A DNA stretch of 64,000 nt from Paenibacillus melissococcoides (GTDB lineage: Bacteria > Bacillota > Bacilli > Paenibacillales > Paenibacillaceae). A program made the translations under genes and the position numbers. The DNA lies in the NCBI GenBank assembly GCA_944800085.1, contig CALYLO010000003.1, positions 186,001-250,000 of the forward strand. Direction: 5' to 3'. The notes under the pieces were generated by a model. It made no database searches, had not been told where the DNA came from, and saw only the letters and a program-made list of their open reading frames with translations. This document shows positions 15,778 through 25,789 of this stretch, one piece after another (positions within the stretch are counted from its first letter, which is position 1; each line of letters begins with the position of its first letter).

Positions 15778-18700
15778 TCGCATCCCTTCCTTTCTCGTCC
15801 GGGAACCGGATCTGCTGCAGTGAAGCCAAGGCTTCGAATTCGATGCGGTCAGGGGAGAACAGCAGGAACAACGGATCCGTTCGGACGCAGACTCCGTTCG
15901 GGATCCGGCGTTCGCGATCGTACTCCACCTGACAAATCTCATTATTGGCATAGACGAGCGAGTGGCGCTCGATCCCATCCATCAAGACATGAAGCTGCTG
16001 CTCCCGGTTATCCGCTTCGAAGACGAGATGCCGCGCTTCCGGAATTTCGAGCTCCCCCTTGCCGGGCCGGAATATACGGCGGGATCCGTCCGGGTCCTTC
16101 ATGGAGACCCGCAAGCCCTCCAGCGAATCGCCGGCCTGGATGAATATTGATGTGCTCCAGTCCAGATGATCGAGGCTGAGGCCCGTCTTCTGCTCGATCT
16201 CGGAGAAGGCGCACAGGACTGGCACGCGGGACAGCATCAGAAAATATTGATGCAGCTTCAAGCCTTTGTAGTTGTCATGCTGGCGGATGTCCAGCGTCAG
16301 CTTCAAGCCCTGCCATTCATTCTCGAAGCTGTCCCGTAGGGTCACGAATTCCGCCGTGCCGCGCTCCTTCAGGATCGAGAGCGGGCTCAGGCCGCCGATG
16401 TCGTACATCAGACCTCCGATATACGGATTCCACCATGATCGCGGCCCGTGCAGCGGATAGCCGCTGGACAGCCATTCCTCGCCGCCTGCTCGCATCGAGT
16501 GAAGACCGGGGTAGAAGGAAGGGGACGCCGCCACTCGCAGTACGCCATTGTCCGCGGCATAGGTCGGTCCGGCTTGTCCTTCCTGCCGCTCGCATCGGAT
16601 CGGCTCGTCCGACGGCATCAGCACGACGGAGCTTCGCTTCACGTCATGCGTCGGCAGATGAACCGCCGCATCGACGACCTCGATGCGGTGCTTCGGCGCC
16701 GGAAGGGTGCAGCTTGTGATCCCGGAGTCGTCGATGTCCAACTCAAGTGCGGCCGCATGGGGCTCCCGGCGCAGTTGTACCGAGATCGTCCCCTCGCTCT
16801 GCACCAGCCGGTGATCCTGGATCGTCACGTTCAGCTTCGAGCGGAGCACCGGATTATTTCCGTTCAGGATCAGCTCGATCGGATCGGTAAGCCGGAGATC
16901 GGAACGGATGTCCGGCTCCTGCATCGCGAAGGCGCGGAAGCGGGTCCAGTCTGTGTATCCGCCCATCGTCAGATGGAGGGGGTCCGAGACCGCCTTCTCT
17001 CCCGGCCCCAGACTTCCGAGAGAAGCTTCGAGGCTGATGCACCATCCCTCGATATGCACGCGATGCGTCTTCGGCCAGCAGATGCCGAGCGGGACGCTGC
17101 TGTGCTGGATGAATATCCACGGTTCCGTCATATTGCGGCTTTCCCAGTAGCTGAATTCGCTGGCCGTGATATCGTTCAGCGCGATATATTTGCCGTTGTA
17201 AGGCAGGACGGCGCCTTGCAGTCCGAAGCGCACCAGTTGGCTCACATACAGGTCGGCGACAGGATGGGCGCCGGTATTCTCGGCTTCATGCCAATAGGCG
17301 ACGGTTCCTTCCCCATACAGAAGGACGTTCACGGTCAAGAAGACCGACGGAAACGATGCCGATTGATAGCGCAGCGACAATCCGACGGCCCCTTCCTCCC
17401 GGATCGGATGTATCGATACCGGCTTCTTCTTCGAGAATTCCGTGGAGAACGGCTTGCCCAGCTTCGGGAAGCCCAATTCGGCGTAGGTTGTCATCCCGGG
17501 ACAGAGAAGCGCGAAGCCGTTCCATTCCTTGTTGAACCTGATGGAGAAATGTCCGTGGAACAACTGCCAATGCTTCTCCGTCTCGCCGGCGAAGGCGGCG
17601 CCGGGACCGCTGAAGCCGGCTCTGATCGTTCTCGTGAACGGAATGGCGCTTCCGTCGGACAACCGGGACTCGGCTTCGGCCTGCTGCGAATAGAAGCCAT
17701 ATTGGCGCACCTGATAAGGGACGGGGATGGAAGTCCGTTCGTTCGCCTCCAGGGGGATCTCGAATTCATGTCGCCCCAAGGCCAGCACCGGGCTGTCAGG
17801 GAGCGTGAAGCGAAATACAGCCGCTTCCGCGAAGTTGTTCTCGATGTCCACATAGAAGGTGCCGCCTACAGCCGGGTAGGCGCTCTCGCTCGGCGTCTTC
17901 CACTCGAGCTGGGCAGGGAACCGGGGAATGATGCCGATCTGGAACAGGGCTTCTTTGCCGTTAATGCGCATCCGCGTCGTCACGCGGGGGCATGTCCGCC
18001 ATGTGCTTTGCTCTTCTTCGACAGGACCGACGAAGAAGCTCGGACGGATCGTCGCTTCGCCTTCCACTTCGGCCCGATGCTCCCACTCAAATTGAATATT
18101 GCGATCGTTCTCTCCCCGCAGATCGAGTTGAAGCGGGCGGCCCGATTTGTTCATGACCCGGTACTCCATCGCATAAGAGCGGCCGAAGACCGGCTTCGCC
18201 TGCTCCGCTTGGGCGCTGATGAGATAATCGTCGGTCTCGATGAGCCGGATCCCTCTTCCGGTGCGTTCGAATTCGACGCGCAGCGAGGCGCCGTTCTTTT
18301 CCCATGTATACGCGAAATAATCAAAGCCGTTCTCCTTGCGGCCATCCGGCTTAATCTCGATCTCCCGGGTCGAGTCCTCGTACCAGTCGATGTCATCGAA
18401 ATAGGCGGAGAGCGCTTCCGTATTCAAGACGGCCGGCATGAAGTTCATCAGGTGGGTCACATCTTCCCGATCCTCCCAGAAAAAACCGCATCGCTTATAC
18501 AGCGGAACGGCCTTCGTGTTGCTTGCCCATGTATAGAGATCGAGGCGGGGCCAGCCTAGCCGCACCGTCGCATCCAGCGCTTCGCGAACAAGCATCTTGC
18601 CGATGCCGCGTCCGTGATAATCCGGCCTCACGTTCAGCAGTCCGATATAGAGCGCTCCGGTATCCTCGCGATATTCGAACAGGCTGCAGTAGCCGACCAC

Positions 18701-18880
18701 AGCATCCTCATCGATGGCCAGATAGACTTCCAGCGCGTCCGATCCTTCTTCCTCCGTTCGCACCCGTTCCGCCGTACGTATCGTATCTCCACCGCCCCAG
18801 CCCTCCTGGCTGCGGTTCCACATTTCTGCTATACCAGCCGCATACTCCGGCCGGTAGCGGACGATCGCCATCGGATTCAT
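15764..18880 (-). CDS. GNAT acetyltransferase fused to a large beta-rich region
   Basis: ATG 18880 lies six bases after AAGGAGGG. Of 1038 residues, about 1-155 form a GNAT domain with the acetyl-CoA loop RPDYHGRGIGKMLV and the usual LYKRCGF end. The remaining ~880 residues are rich in aromatic and short beta-type segments, without membrane helices or a signal peptide, and resemble nothing I can name. The protein is cytoplasmic and translationally coupled to the amidohydrolase downstream. The fusion is unusually large for a GNAT protein. The acetyl acceptor is unknown. Confidence 0.85.
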   Translation of the reverse strand: MNPMAIVRYRPEYAAGIAEMWNRSQEGWGGGDTIRTAERVRTEEEGSDALEVYLAIDEDAVVGYCSLFEYREDTGALYIGLLNVRPDYHGRGIGKMLVREALDATVRLGWPRLDLYTWASNTKAVPLYKRCGFFWEDREDVTHLMNFMPAVLNTEALSAYFDDIDWYEDSTREIEIKPDGRKENGFDYFAYTWEKNGASLRVEFERTGRGIRLIETDDYLISAQAEQAKPVFGRSYAMEYRVMNKSGRPLQLDLRGENDRNIQFEWEHRAEVEGEATIRPSFFVGPVEEEQSTWRTCPRVTTRMRINGKEALFQIGIIPRFPAQLEWKTPSESAYPAVGGTFYVDIENNFAEAAVFRFTLPDSPVLALGRHEFEIPLEANERTSIPVPYQVRQYGFYSQQAEAESRLSDGSAIPFTRTIRAGFSGPGAAFAGETEKHWQLFHGHFSIRFNKEWNGFALLCPGMTTYAELGFPKLGKPFSTEFSKKKPVSIHPIREEGAVGLSLRYQSASFPSVFLTVNVLLYGEGTVAYWHEAENTGAHPVADLYVSQLVRFGLQGAVLPYNGKYIALNDITASEFSYWESRNMTEPWIFIQHSSVPLGICWPKTHRVHIEGWCISLEASLGSLGPGEKAVSDPLHLTMGGYTDWTRFRAFAMQEPDIRSDLRLTDPIELILNGNNPVLRSKLNVTIQDHRLVQSEGTISVQLRREPHAAALELDIDDSGITSCTLPAPKHRIEVVDAAVHLPTHDVKRSSVVLMPSDEPIRCERQEGQAGPTYAADNGVLRVAASPSFYPGLHSMRAGGEEWLSSGYPLHGPRSWWNPYIGGLMYDIGGLSPLSILKERGTAEFVTLRDSFENEWQGLKLTLDIRQHDNYKGLKLHQYFLMLSRVPVLCAFSEIEQKTGLSLDHLDWSTSIFIQAGDSLEGLRVSMKDPDGSRRIFRPGKGELEIPEARHLVFEADNREQQLHVLMDGIERHSLVYANNEICQVEYDRERRIPNGVCVRTDPLFLLFSPDRIEFEALASLQQIRFPDEKGRDANEDH

Positions 18881-19051
18881 TCCACGCCCTCCTTGCTCTC
18901 CTGCTAGATTGGTATAATGTGACAATGCATATATATACGGGGAATAGTAATCGAAGTTTCTTGGAAATACAAAAGAATATGAAGGAGTCGATTCTAAAGC
19001 ATTGCGAGGATGTCGACAGGCGAAATGCGCATGTGACATGATATAGATCAC

Positions 19052-19080
19052 TTACATCCATATGCAACATCGACGATAAT
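19052..19080 (+). promoter_or_regulatory. Sigma-A-type promoter for the ApbE gene
   Basis: TTACAT (19052-19057), 17-base spacer, GATAAT (19075-19080), 44 bases before ATG 19124. Confidence 0.6.
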
Positions 19081-19123
19081 TTTTCATGATTTTCTTGACA
19101 GCATCTAGTGGGGGGACATTGAT

Positions 19124-20197
19124 ATGACGAACATGACAAAGGTAAAGATCATCGGGGCGGCAATTCTTTTGTTCGTCATTTCCGGGGTTGGATATTTTGT
19201 GTGGTCCAGCGCTTCCGGTTCAAGCACGAAAGATTCGCTTGTGACCAAGACCTTTCTAAAATTCGATACGGTGATTCAGTTGAAGCTGTACGGTGATGAA
19301 GCGGCGGAGAAGCATCTTGGCGACATCGAAAAGCTTCTGGATCGAATCGATCAGCAAATCAATATGAGCAATCCGGAGAGTGAAATCTCCCGGGTGAATT
19401 CAGCCGCAGGAAAAGAAGCGATTAAAGTCTCGCAAGAGACCTTCGATCTGGTGAAAAAGTCCGTAGAGTACGCCCAAGCTACGGAGGGGACTTTCGATCC
19501 GAGTATCGGATCGCTGGTGAAGCTGTGGAGGATCGGAGCTGGCGGGCAGCATCCCCCTGCTGACCATCTCATTGAGCAGGCCAAGTCGCTAGTTAACTAT
19601 AGGGACATTGAATTGGATGAGAAAAATAAGACGATCAAGCTGGCACAGGCAGGCATGTCTATTGATCTTGGAGCGATCGGCAAAGGGTACGCGGGAGATC
19701 TGGTGTCTGCCTACCTGCGTCAGGAGAAGGTAAGCAGCGCGATTATCGATCTGGGCGGCAGCACGATTATGGCGATTGGCAGCAAGCCTGGGGGAGATGT
19801 ATGGCGCATCGGGCTCCAAGACCCGGACCGGGAGCGAGGGGAGCAAATTGCCATCGTTCAGCTTCGAGATGAGACGATCGGCACATCCGGCGTCTATGAG
19901 CGCTACTTTATAGACAACGGGATCCGATATCATCATATCCTGGATCCGAACACGGGAGCGCCGACACAGAACGGGATCAAAAGCGTGACCATTATCGGCG
20001 GGACCGCCACAGCAGGCGATGCGCTCTCTACGGCAGCGATTGTGAAAGGGTTGCAGGAGGGGCTGGCATTTTTGGAGCAGACGCCTGATGTGGAAGGCAT
20101 GTTCATTATGGAGGATAACAAGGTGCACGTGACTTCGGGATTGCAGGGGAAGATTAAGCTTACGAGCCCGGAGTATACCCTTGCTGATGCGGATTGA
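19124..20197 (+). CDS. apbE: FAD:protein FMN transferase (ApbE family)
   Basis: This 357-residue protein starts with an uncleaved-looking membrane anchor (IIGAAILLFVISGVGYFVW) and no lipobox Cys, so it is likely anchored outside the membrane. ApbE motifs follow: GTFDPSIGSLVKLW, DLGAIGKGYAGD, DLGGS, HHILDPNTGAP and a TAGDALSTA stretch near the metal site. The enzyme attaches FMN to a Thr of partner flavoproteins such as Rnf, Nqr or extracellular reductases. No such partner is encoded next to it. It has its own promoter. Confidence 0.9.
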   Translation: MTNMTKVKIIGAAILLFVISGVGYFVWSSASGSSTKDSLVTKTFLKFDTVIQLKLYGDEAAEKHLGDIEKLLDRIDQQINMSNPESEISRVNSAAGKEAIKVSQETFDLVKKSVEYAQATEGTFDPSIGSLVKLWRIGAGGQHPPADHLIEQAKSLVNYRDIELDEKNKTIKLAQAGMSIDLGAIGKGYAGDLVSAYLRQEKVSSAIIDLGGSTIMAIGSKPGGDVWRIGLQDPDRERGEQIAIVQLRDETIGTSGVYERYFIDNGIRYHHILDPNTGAPTQNGIKSVTIIGGTATAGDALSTAAIVKGLQEGLAFLEQTPDVEGMFIMEDNKVHVTSGLQGKIKLTSPEYTLADAD

Positions 20198-20279
20198 TTC
20201 CGTCTGTTGCCTGGAACCGAAGGCGCCGCAGGAGCCGGATGGAGCTTGAAGACGAGCTCGATCCGGCTCGTTGGCATGC

Positions 20280-20305
20280 AAAAAAACCGGTCCATTTGAC
20301 CGGTT
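20280..20305 (-). terminator. Terminator of the DUF1360 gene
   Basis: AACCGGTCAAATGGACCGGTT followed by T's on the minus strand. Confidence 0.75.
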
Positions 20306-20335
20306 GATGCGCCCAGCGGGCCGGCTTGCCGCCAT

Positions 20336-20686
20336 CTACAATCGATTAAGCACGAACTGCTCGATTAGGGCGGCGATTCCGGCGACGGCCAACAACAGCA
20401 GCAGAGGGAACGAAGCTGGCACGTACCAGTACAGGGCGGTCAGGAAAGCGGCGCACCATATGCCGGTGCACCAATGACAGCTCAGCAGCGTTCCCATCCA
20501 GTGGCGGAAGCCTGTGCCCCGGATATCGACTTTCCGGATGACGGTTCCATCGTCTTGGGGCACGTATGTGACGGCCATAAAGGGCGCCCGCAGCGGCCAG
20601 GTGATCTCGTCGTAGACGATGAGGTGGGTCAGGCGGAACGATGCCAGCGCCAGAATGACCAGGTGAATCCAGGTCAATTCCTCCAT
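20336..20686 (-). CDS. DUF1360 membrane protein
   Basis: This 116-residue protein has three hydrophobic segments and the DUF1360 features RLTHLIVYDEITWPLR and a CHWCTGIW Cys pair. It is related to Bacillus YngL-type proteins, which are common in spore formers but of unknown role. AAGGAGG lies seven bases before ATG 20686. Confidence 0.85.
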   Translation of the reverse strand: MEELTWIHLVILALASFRLTHLIVYDEITWPLRAPFMAVTYVPQDDGTVIRKVDIRGTGFRHWMGTLLSCHWCTGIWCAAFLTALYWYVPASFPLLLLLAVAGIAALIEQFVLNRL

Positions 20687-20788
20687 GCCAGGTCCTCCTT
20701 CATAAATGCGTGATACCAGCCTGTCCAATCCTTCTCTCTTCCAATTGCATATCATAGAGCGAGGTAAGAGAAATGGAGGTGACCGCTG

Positions 20789-20947
20789 ATGTGTTTCTGC
20801 AATTCGGTGAATCGGCTCAATTCCAAGCCAGGCAGAACGATAGAGGTCGTGAATAACACGAGAGTATCGTCTCCGCCGCAGCAAATTGTCGTTACGGCGC
20901 GCAAGATCGAAGGCGTGGCGAGCCCGCAAGCTCATTGGCACAAATAA
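20789..20947 (+). CDS. Small Cys-starting protein, 52 residues
   Basis: ATG 20789 follows GGAGGTGA with good spacing. The protein starts MCFCNSVNRL and ends AHWHK, with several polar repeats and no membrane segment. A clear terminator (21044-21085) follows. The MCxC start and HWH end could bind a metal, but this is a guess. No family recognised. Confidence 0.6.
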   Translation: MCFCNSVNRLNSKPGRTIEVVNNTRVSSPPQQIVVTARKIEGVASPQAHWHK

Positions 20948-21043
20948 GATTCTGTCCCTATGGAGAGATGTCCGTATACCATATGCTATGTAACGGTTCC
21001 TTAATTGGTTCCCGGCGGGAGCGCAAGTGAGGCCAGAAGCGGA

Positions 21044-21085
21044 AGCCCAAAAAGACCAGACCTGTCCATCTGGTTTTTTTGGGCT
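21044..21085. terminator. Terminator, possibly bidirectional
   Basis: CCAGA and TCTGG with outer AGCCCAAAAA/TTTTTTGGGCT; T7 follows the inner stem. Confidence 0.8.
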
Positions 21086-21242
21086 GTCTGTCGAAGAGAT
21101 GAATGCGGCATGAACATCGCGCCAAAAGAAAATTGACAAAATCGCATCCTCAGGAATGATTTCCGGTGGTTGAACATTATATAATTAAAGCGGTTAAACT
21201 ATATCGTGAGACTACGGTCACTTGTAAAAAGGAGGATGTTCA

Positions 21243-22277
21243 ATGATGACGATGACAAGCAGCGGATGCGGGCGCAAGCCGAAAAGGGGAAGAAGTGCCG
21301 GATTGGCCATCCTGCTTCTCGTGAGCGTGTTCGCCGCGATGGGTGTCGCTCACGCCGAATCGCGCAGCGTGCCGGCCGGGAAGGCCGCCGATGAGGTGAT
21401 CGCCTGCGGAACCGCTTCCTGCCTGCAGAGCGCCTTGAAGAAGGTTGCTCCCGGCCAGCGGATCGTGCTGGCTCCGGGCACCTATACGGGGAGCTTCTCC
21501 TCTGATGTGAACGGGACCTCAAGCCAGCCGATCCGGATGGAGAGCGAGGATCCCGAGAACCCGGCGGTTCTGTCCGGTTATGCCGTCGGCTCCGGCTACA
21601 GTCTGCGCATTCGCGGGGATTATTGGATCATCAGCAATCTCAAATTCACCAATGCGCAGAAAGGAATCATCTTGGATCATTCGAATCATACGCTTATCAC
21701 CGATGTGGAGGTTTACGACACGGGAATGGAAGCCGTTCATTTCCGTGACGGATCGTCCTACAGCACCATTCAGAACTCCCGCATTCACGACACGGGCAAG
21801 ACCGGGCCCGGCTACGGCGAGGGCGTCTATGTCGGCTCGGCGGAAGGGGCCAGCTACAACCAGAACACGCATTACAATACGATCCGCAATGTCGTCTTCG
21901 GACCTAACGTCGCCGCGGAGCATATTGACATCAAGGAGAGAACGATCGGCACGGTGGTAGAGAACTGCACCTTTTACGGCCAAGGCATCAGCGGGGCGAA
22001 CTATGCCGACAGCTTCATCGACGTGAAAGGCAACAACGCCGTCATCCGCAGCAATATCGGCTACCAGAACGGCAACGGCAACATCGCCGACGCTTTTCAG
22101 GTTCACCAGGTGGTATCGGGCTGGGGCCTGAACAACGAATTTGCCCATAATACGCTCTATCTGACCGATCCTTCCGTCTATGTCATCGGGGCCTACGGCA
22201 ACGCGGCGGCGACCGCCATTCAGAACACAAGAACCCCTGCAGGCAATATGTACAAGGGCAACGTGACGGTTCAATAG
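21243..22277 (+). CDS. Secreted right-handed beta-helix protein
   Basis: This 344-residue protein starts with a Sec signal peptide (basic KPKRGRSAG, then LAILLLVSVFAAMGVAHA, cleavage likely after AHA). The mature part shows beta-helix coils: repeated short strands with Asn and His ladders such as HTLITDVEVYDTG and YSTIQNSRIHDTG. This is the fold of pectate lyases and related polysaccharide lyases. The enzyme class cannot be set from motifs alone. A TATAAT at 21180-21185 lies upstream, and a strong terminator follows. Confidence 0.85.
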   Translation: MMTMTSSGCGRKPKRGRSAGLAILLLVSVFAAMGVAHAESRSVPAGKAADEVIACGTASCLQSALKKVAPGQRIVLAPGTYTGSFSSDVNGTSSQPIRMESEDPENPAVLSGYAVGSGYSLRIRGDYWIISNLKFTNAQKGIILDHSNHTLITDVEVYDTGMEAVHFRDGSSYSTIQNSRIHDTGKTGPGYGEGVYVGSAEGASYNQNTHYNTIRNVVFGPNVAAEHIDIKERTIGTVVENCTFYGQGISGANYADSFIDVKGNNAVIRSNIGYQNGNGNIADAFQVHQVVSGWGLNNEFAHNTLYLTDPSVYVIGAYGNAAATAIQNTRTPAGNMYKGNVTVQ

Positions 22278-22410
22278 TAGGCGGGGCAAGCAAAGCAAGG
22301 AATCGCCGGCTGGCTGGAAGTGTATATGGAACGAGGGAGAGAATGAAGGGACCTTGCGGGGAATGTCATTAAGTTTAGCTCAAAGACAAGAGCCGAAAAC
22401 ATAGGAATCT

Positions 22411-22450
22411 GAAACGGCATGGGAAAAGACCCTGTGCCGTTTCTTTTTTT
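22411..22450 (+). terminator. Rho-independent terminator
   Basis: GAAACGGCA and TGCCGTTTC pair perfectly, followed by T7. The rest of 22278-22529 shows nothing else. Confidence 0.85.
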
Positions 22451-22529
22451 GTATGCAAGCAAGGAAAAAAGTGTACAGCAAACAAAGCGGAGGGAAGATC
22501 CGCTTAAAAAAATGTTCATATGAAACGAA

Positions 22530-23450
22530 TTATGCTACTCTATAGACGAAGCTAACCACTGATTTCCAGCGGGCTTTGCGCGTATTCTGCTGCCCTGGGC
22601 GAACGGGTCGAATCGGCAAAATGTTTTTGCGGATCAGTGCTTCAACATCGGGCGAGGGTTCATCGTCCCTTGAGCGCAGGAAGTGTCTACACACGTGAAC
22701 GGCAACCGTGAAGTTGACTTGATAATGGGTGCCGTTTATCCATTTGGGAAATGACGACGTGCGAGGTCATCATTTCAGCGAAAATGTACAGGATCATTCC
22801 TGCGAAAATCTCCTGGGTGATGGACTCTCGTTTCTTTGCATGAAAATTCGTCAGACCGACGGTGTACTTTAATGCCCGGAATGAGGTTTCAATGCCCCAT
22901 CGCATGTTATACATAGACATGATTTCACCCGGTGGGAAATCCGTGGCGGTAAGATTCCTAATGTCGGTCTCAAAAGCGCCACTCGGCAGGACGAAACGAA
23001 CCACCCGAAAGGAAATCGGGTAAAACAAGTTCTCGTGCAAATCCAAAACATCAAAGGTTGACGTGGAAGGGACGAACTTGTACATCTCTGGGTGAGCCTT
23101 GACCGCTTTGGTTTGTTTTTTGGTGAGTGTCAGATGAACGTCCCGATCAAACTCTCCGTCAACGGGCAAATGCAATCCCGAAAGAATACCATTCGAATTC
23201 AAATCCTTTACCCGGATGACATAGCTCCACCCTTTGAATTCCAGATGCGCGAATTGTTGTAACTTTCATAACCTGGATCGGCAAGCACAATGGTTTTTCC
23301 CTTGATCGGGGAACGGTCGACCATGGTCGCCAGCGCCCTTCGGTCTTCGCCACACATATCCATCTCCCCTGTTAAGTCTTGATTTTCTTTTGAAACAAAA
23401 AAAAGAGCGGGCAATCTTTTCGATAACCTGCTCTTGTGCTTGATTATGGT
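22530..23450 (-). pseudogene. IS4-family transposase remnant
   Basis: Pieces in three frames join to a transposase C-terminus. IVLADPGYESYNN runs into FAHLEFKGWSYVIRVKD after a shift near 23245. The Y(2)R(3)E(6)K signature is in YNMRWGIETSFRALK. A second shift near 22735 leads to THYQVNFTVAVHVCRHF and a natural end at 22530. The N-terminal third is missing. It ends where the NRPS fragment begins, so it probably took part in that rearrangement. It is not the same element as 13205-14740. Confidence 0.85.
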
Positions 23451-23479
23451 TTCCGCGCCTTATCTTAATGACATTGATC

Positions 23480-24028
23480 ATTCGGGCGGCACTTTTCCGT
23501 TCAAGCCGAGGAGAGCATTTATTCCCGGCCGTTCATCATCTGGTGATCGATGGTGTCTCGTTCCGAATACTGCTCGAGGATTTGGCCAAAGCATATGAGC
23601 AGGCTGTCCGCGGTACTGAAATAAAGCTTCCGAACAAGAGCGATTCCTATCAAGCCTGGACTAACGAGCTGCATCGATATGCCGCTTCGCCTGAACTGCT
23701 CAACGAAATTCCATTTTGGATCGAGATGGCACGCAAGGCGCGGCAAGTCCCATTGCCAAGCAAGCGGCAGGTGAAGAGGAAGTATTTCAAGGATAAGAGA
23801 GTGATTCGATTGCGTGTGGATCAGGAGCATACCCGACTGCTGCTTCAGGAGGCGCATCAGGCGTTCCACACGGAAATGAACGATATCCTCTTGGCGGCGC
23901 TCGGTCTAACCTTTCGTTCGTTGACGGGGGAAATTCAGTTTCAGGTTCATGTGGAGGCACACGGACGGGAAGACATCATCAAGGGACTGAATATATCGCG
24001 GACTATCGGATGGTTCACCTCTCAATAT
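23480..24028 (+). pseudogene. Nonribosomal peptide synthetase condensation/epimerization domain fragment
   Basis: The frame begins abruptly with LFRSSRGEHLF and gives HHLVIDGVSFRILLEDL, the HHxxxDG catalytic motif of condensation-superfamily domains, then VHVEAHGREDI and SRTIGWFTSQY. The E-domain style of the last motifs suggests an epimerization domain. Only about 180 residues remain, with no adenylation or carrier domains. After SQY the frame continues without a break into a kinase-like sequence. There is no usable start of its own. Confidence 0.8.
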
Positions 24029-24475
24029 GTCCGGTATGAGGGGGATCCGCGGGATGCGATCGCCCGGCTGGAGCAGGCGATGCCGCTATATGATCAATTG
24101 CGGCATCCGCATCTGATTGCGCTGCGGGAGCATTTCGGGGCGGGAGACGGCTATGCGGCCGTATTCGATTGGATGGAGGGGGAGAGTCTCCATCCGCATG
24201 AATCGTTCCCGCCGCCCGCCAAATATACTCACCCGGAATCTTCTTTCTACCGGTTCCGGCAGCTCCCGATCGAGCGGAAGCTGGCAGCGATGGAGTAGAT
24301 TCTGGCGTTCCATGCCCACGTAGAGGCTTGCGGGTATGTCGCCATCGATTTTTTATGACGGCAGCTTGCTCTACGATTTTCAGCGCCATGCGATGACGAT
24401 CTGCGATATCGATATGTACGCTCGGAAGCCGTACACGAATACGATAGGCAGGATGTGGGGCTCCTCATTCACGAT
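24029..24475 (+). pseudogene. Serine/threonine-kinase-like protein fragment
   Basis: From about 24029 the sequence matches a family of bacterial kinase-like proteins: RHPHLIALREHF, GYAAVFDWMEGESLHPH, then a TAG (24296-24298), FHAHVEACGYVAIDF, a one-base T insertion in a T6 run at about 24349-24354, and YDGSLLYDFQRH, DIDMYARKPY, GRMWGS. The N-terminus is replaced in frame by the NRPS piece and the C-terminus is cut near 24475. This is a recall of the family pattern, not a search. Confidence 0.6.
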
Positions 24476-25789
24476 TGGACGCCAGCGTGCTGATCATGAA
24501 TGGCATGAAGGGTGTGGACGAGGAATTCGCTGGCGCTCGGATGCGCCCCAATCAACAATTGGCAGTCGCCGATGCCCAGCTTGAACCGGATCATCATAGC
24601 GACGGTGGAGATGATGTCCTTGGCCTGCAGGCCGACCGCCGTTCCCCCGACGATGCGGCCCTCATCATTCCACAGCAGCTTGAGGAAGCCTTCCGTCTCT
24701 CCCTGCAGGAACGCCTTGCCGTTCCGTTCCGTATTATAGTTCACTACCCGGTTATGAATGCCAGTGGCGTCCGCATCTGTCATGCCGACCGTGGCGACTT
24801 CGGGCGCATCATTGAAGGCGAACGGAATCGTCCGGACATCGGCCGGTTCCGGCGAACGTCCGGCGGCATGAAGCGCAGCCGTTCTCGCCATGGCGATCGA
24901 ATAGACGCCCGCAATCGTCCGCTGCGCATCCCCGGCAATATAGATGGACGGGATTGCGGTCAACCCGGTGGCTTCGATATTCAACTGATCCACATTCGGC
25001 TGGAATCCCAAGGTGACGAAGGCGGCTTCCGCTTCCTGCTCCTTTCCGACCTCCCGAATGGCTGTCACCTGGCCGTCCTCCTTGTGAATGGCCTTGACCC
25101 GTTCCCCAGGGCGAATGTTCACCTGCCGCCGTTGGAATATGCCAGTGAGCCAAGCGTCGATATCCGGATCGAAAAAGCAACGCGGCCCGTTGGCCTTGAC
25201 CAGCCAGTCGACTTGAGCGCCGAAGCGGGAGAACAGATTGACCGCTTCATAGCCGATCGGCCCGTCACCGATGACGACGATAGATGCGGGAAGCCGCTCC
25301 ATGTCCGTAAGGGTCGGATAGGAGTAGATTTGCTTCCCGTCGGGCTTCATCGCTTCGGGGAAGAACGGCTGGGCACCATTGGCGATAAAGATGAGATCGG
25401 CATGGGTGTCCACTGGCTCCCCCTGCTCCCTTGCAACCGTCAAGACTTGCGCGGACTGGAAGCGGGCTCGCCCGTATTGAACGGCCACGCCAGCCGCGCG
25501 CAGCTGCTCCGCCGCGGAAACCCTGCTCCGCCGCGGAAACCCTGCTGCGCCTTATCACGTCCTGCGCCGCTTCATTGATGCGACGGGGAGACAAGGACTC
25601 GATCCCGTCATAAGGCGACAGGCTGGCGATGGCCTGAAGCCATGTGGCGGTTCCGGTCATTTTCCAGTCTCCCGGATGACTGCCGGTAATCAGCGTCACT
25701 TCGCAGCCATACCGGGCAGTGGTTAATGCCGCTTCCATTCCCGCAGGCCCGCCGCCGATGACCGCAACCTTCTTCTTTTGCACTCCCAT
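24469..25789 (-). pseudogene. FAD/NAD(P)-dependent oxidoreductase broken by a 19-bp duplication
   Basis: ATG 25789 follows a G-rich ribosome site. The first frame carries the FAD-binding VIGGGPAGMEAA. The second, beginning before 25488, carries the NAD-binding VVIGDGPIGYEAV, IYIAGDA and a dimerisation end with IGAHPSASEF. An exact 19-bp tandem repeat (25504-25541) separates them. Removing one copy restores one frame of 433 residues reading VSAAEQLRAAGVAVQYG. The Cys pair of disulfide reductases is not seen, so it is an oxidoreductase of the same fold with unknown substrate. Confidence 0.85.
25504..25541. repeat. Exact 19-bp tandem duplication
   Basis: CTGCTCCGCCGCGGAAACC occurs twice without a gap (25504-25522, 25523-25541). 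It shifts the frame of the oxidoreductase by one base. Confidence 0.97.

Noticed and set aside
16448..18559. 703-codon plus-strand frame opposite the GNAT fusion
   Set aside because: No recognisable domain, no ribosome site, and the minus strand encodes the acetyltransferase fusion.
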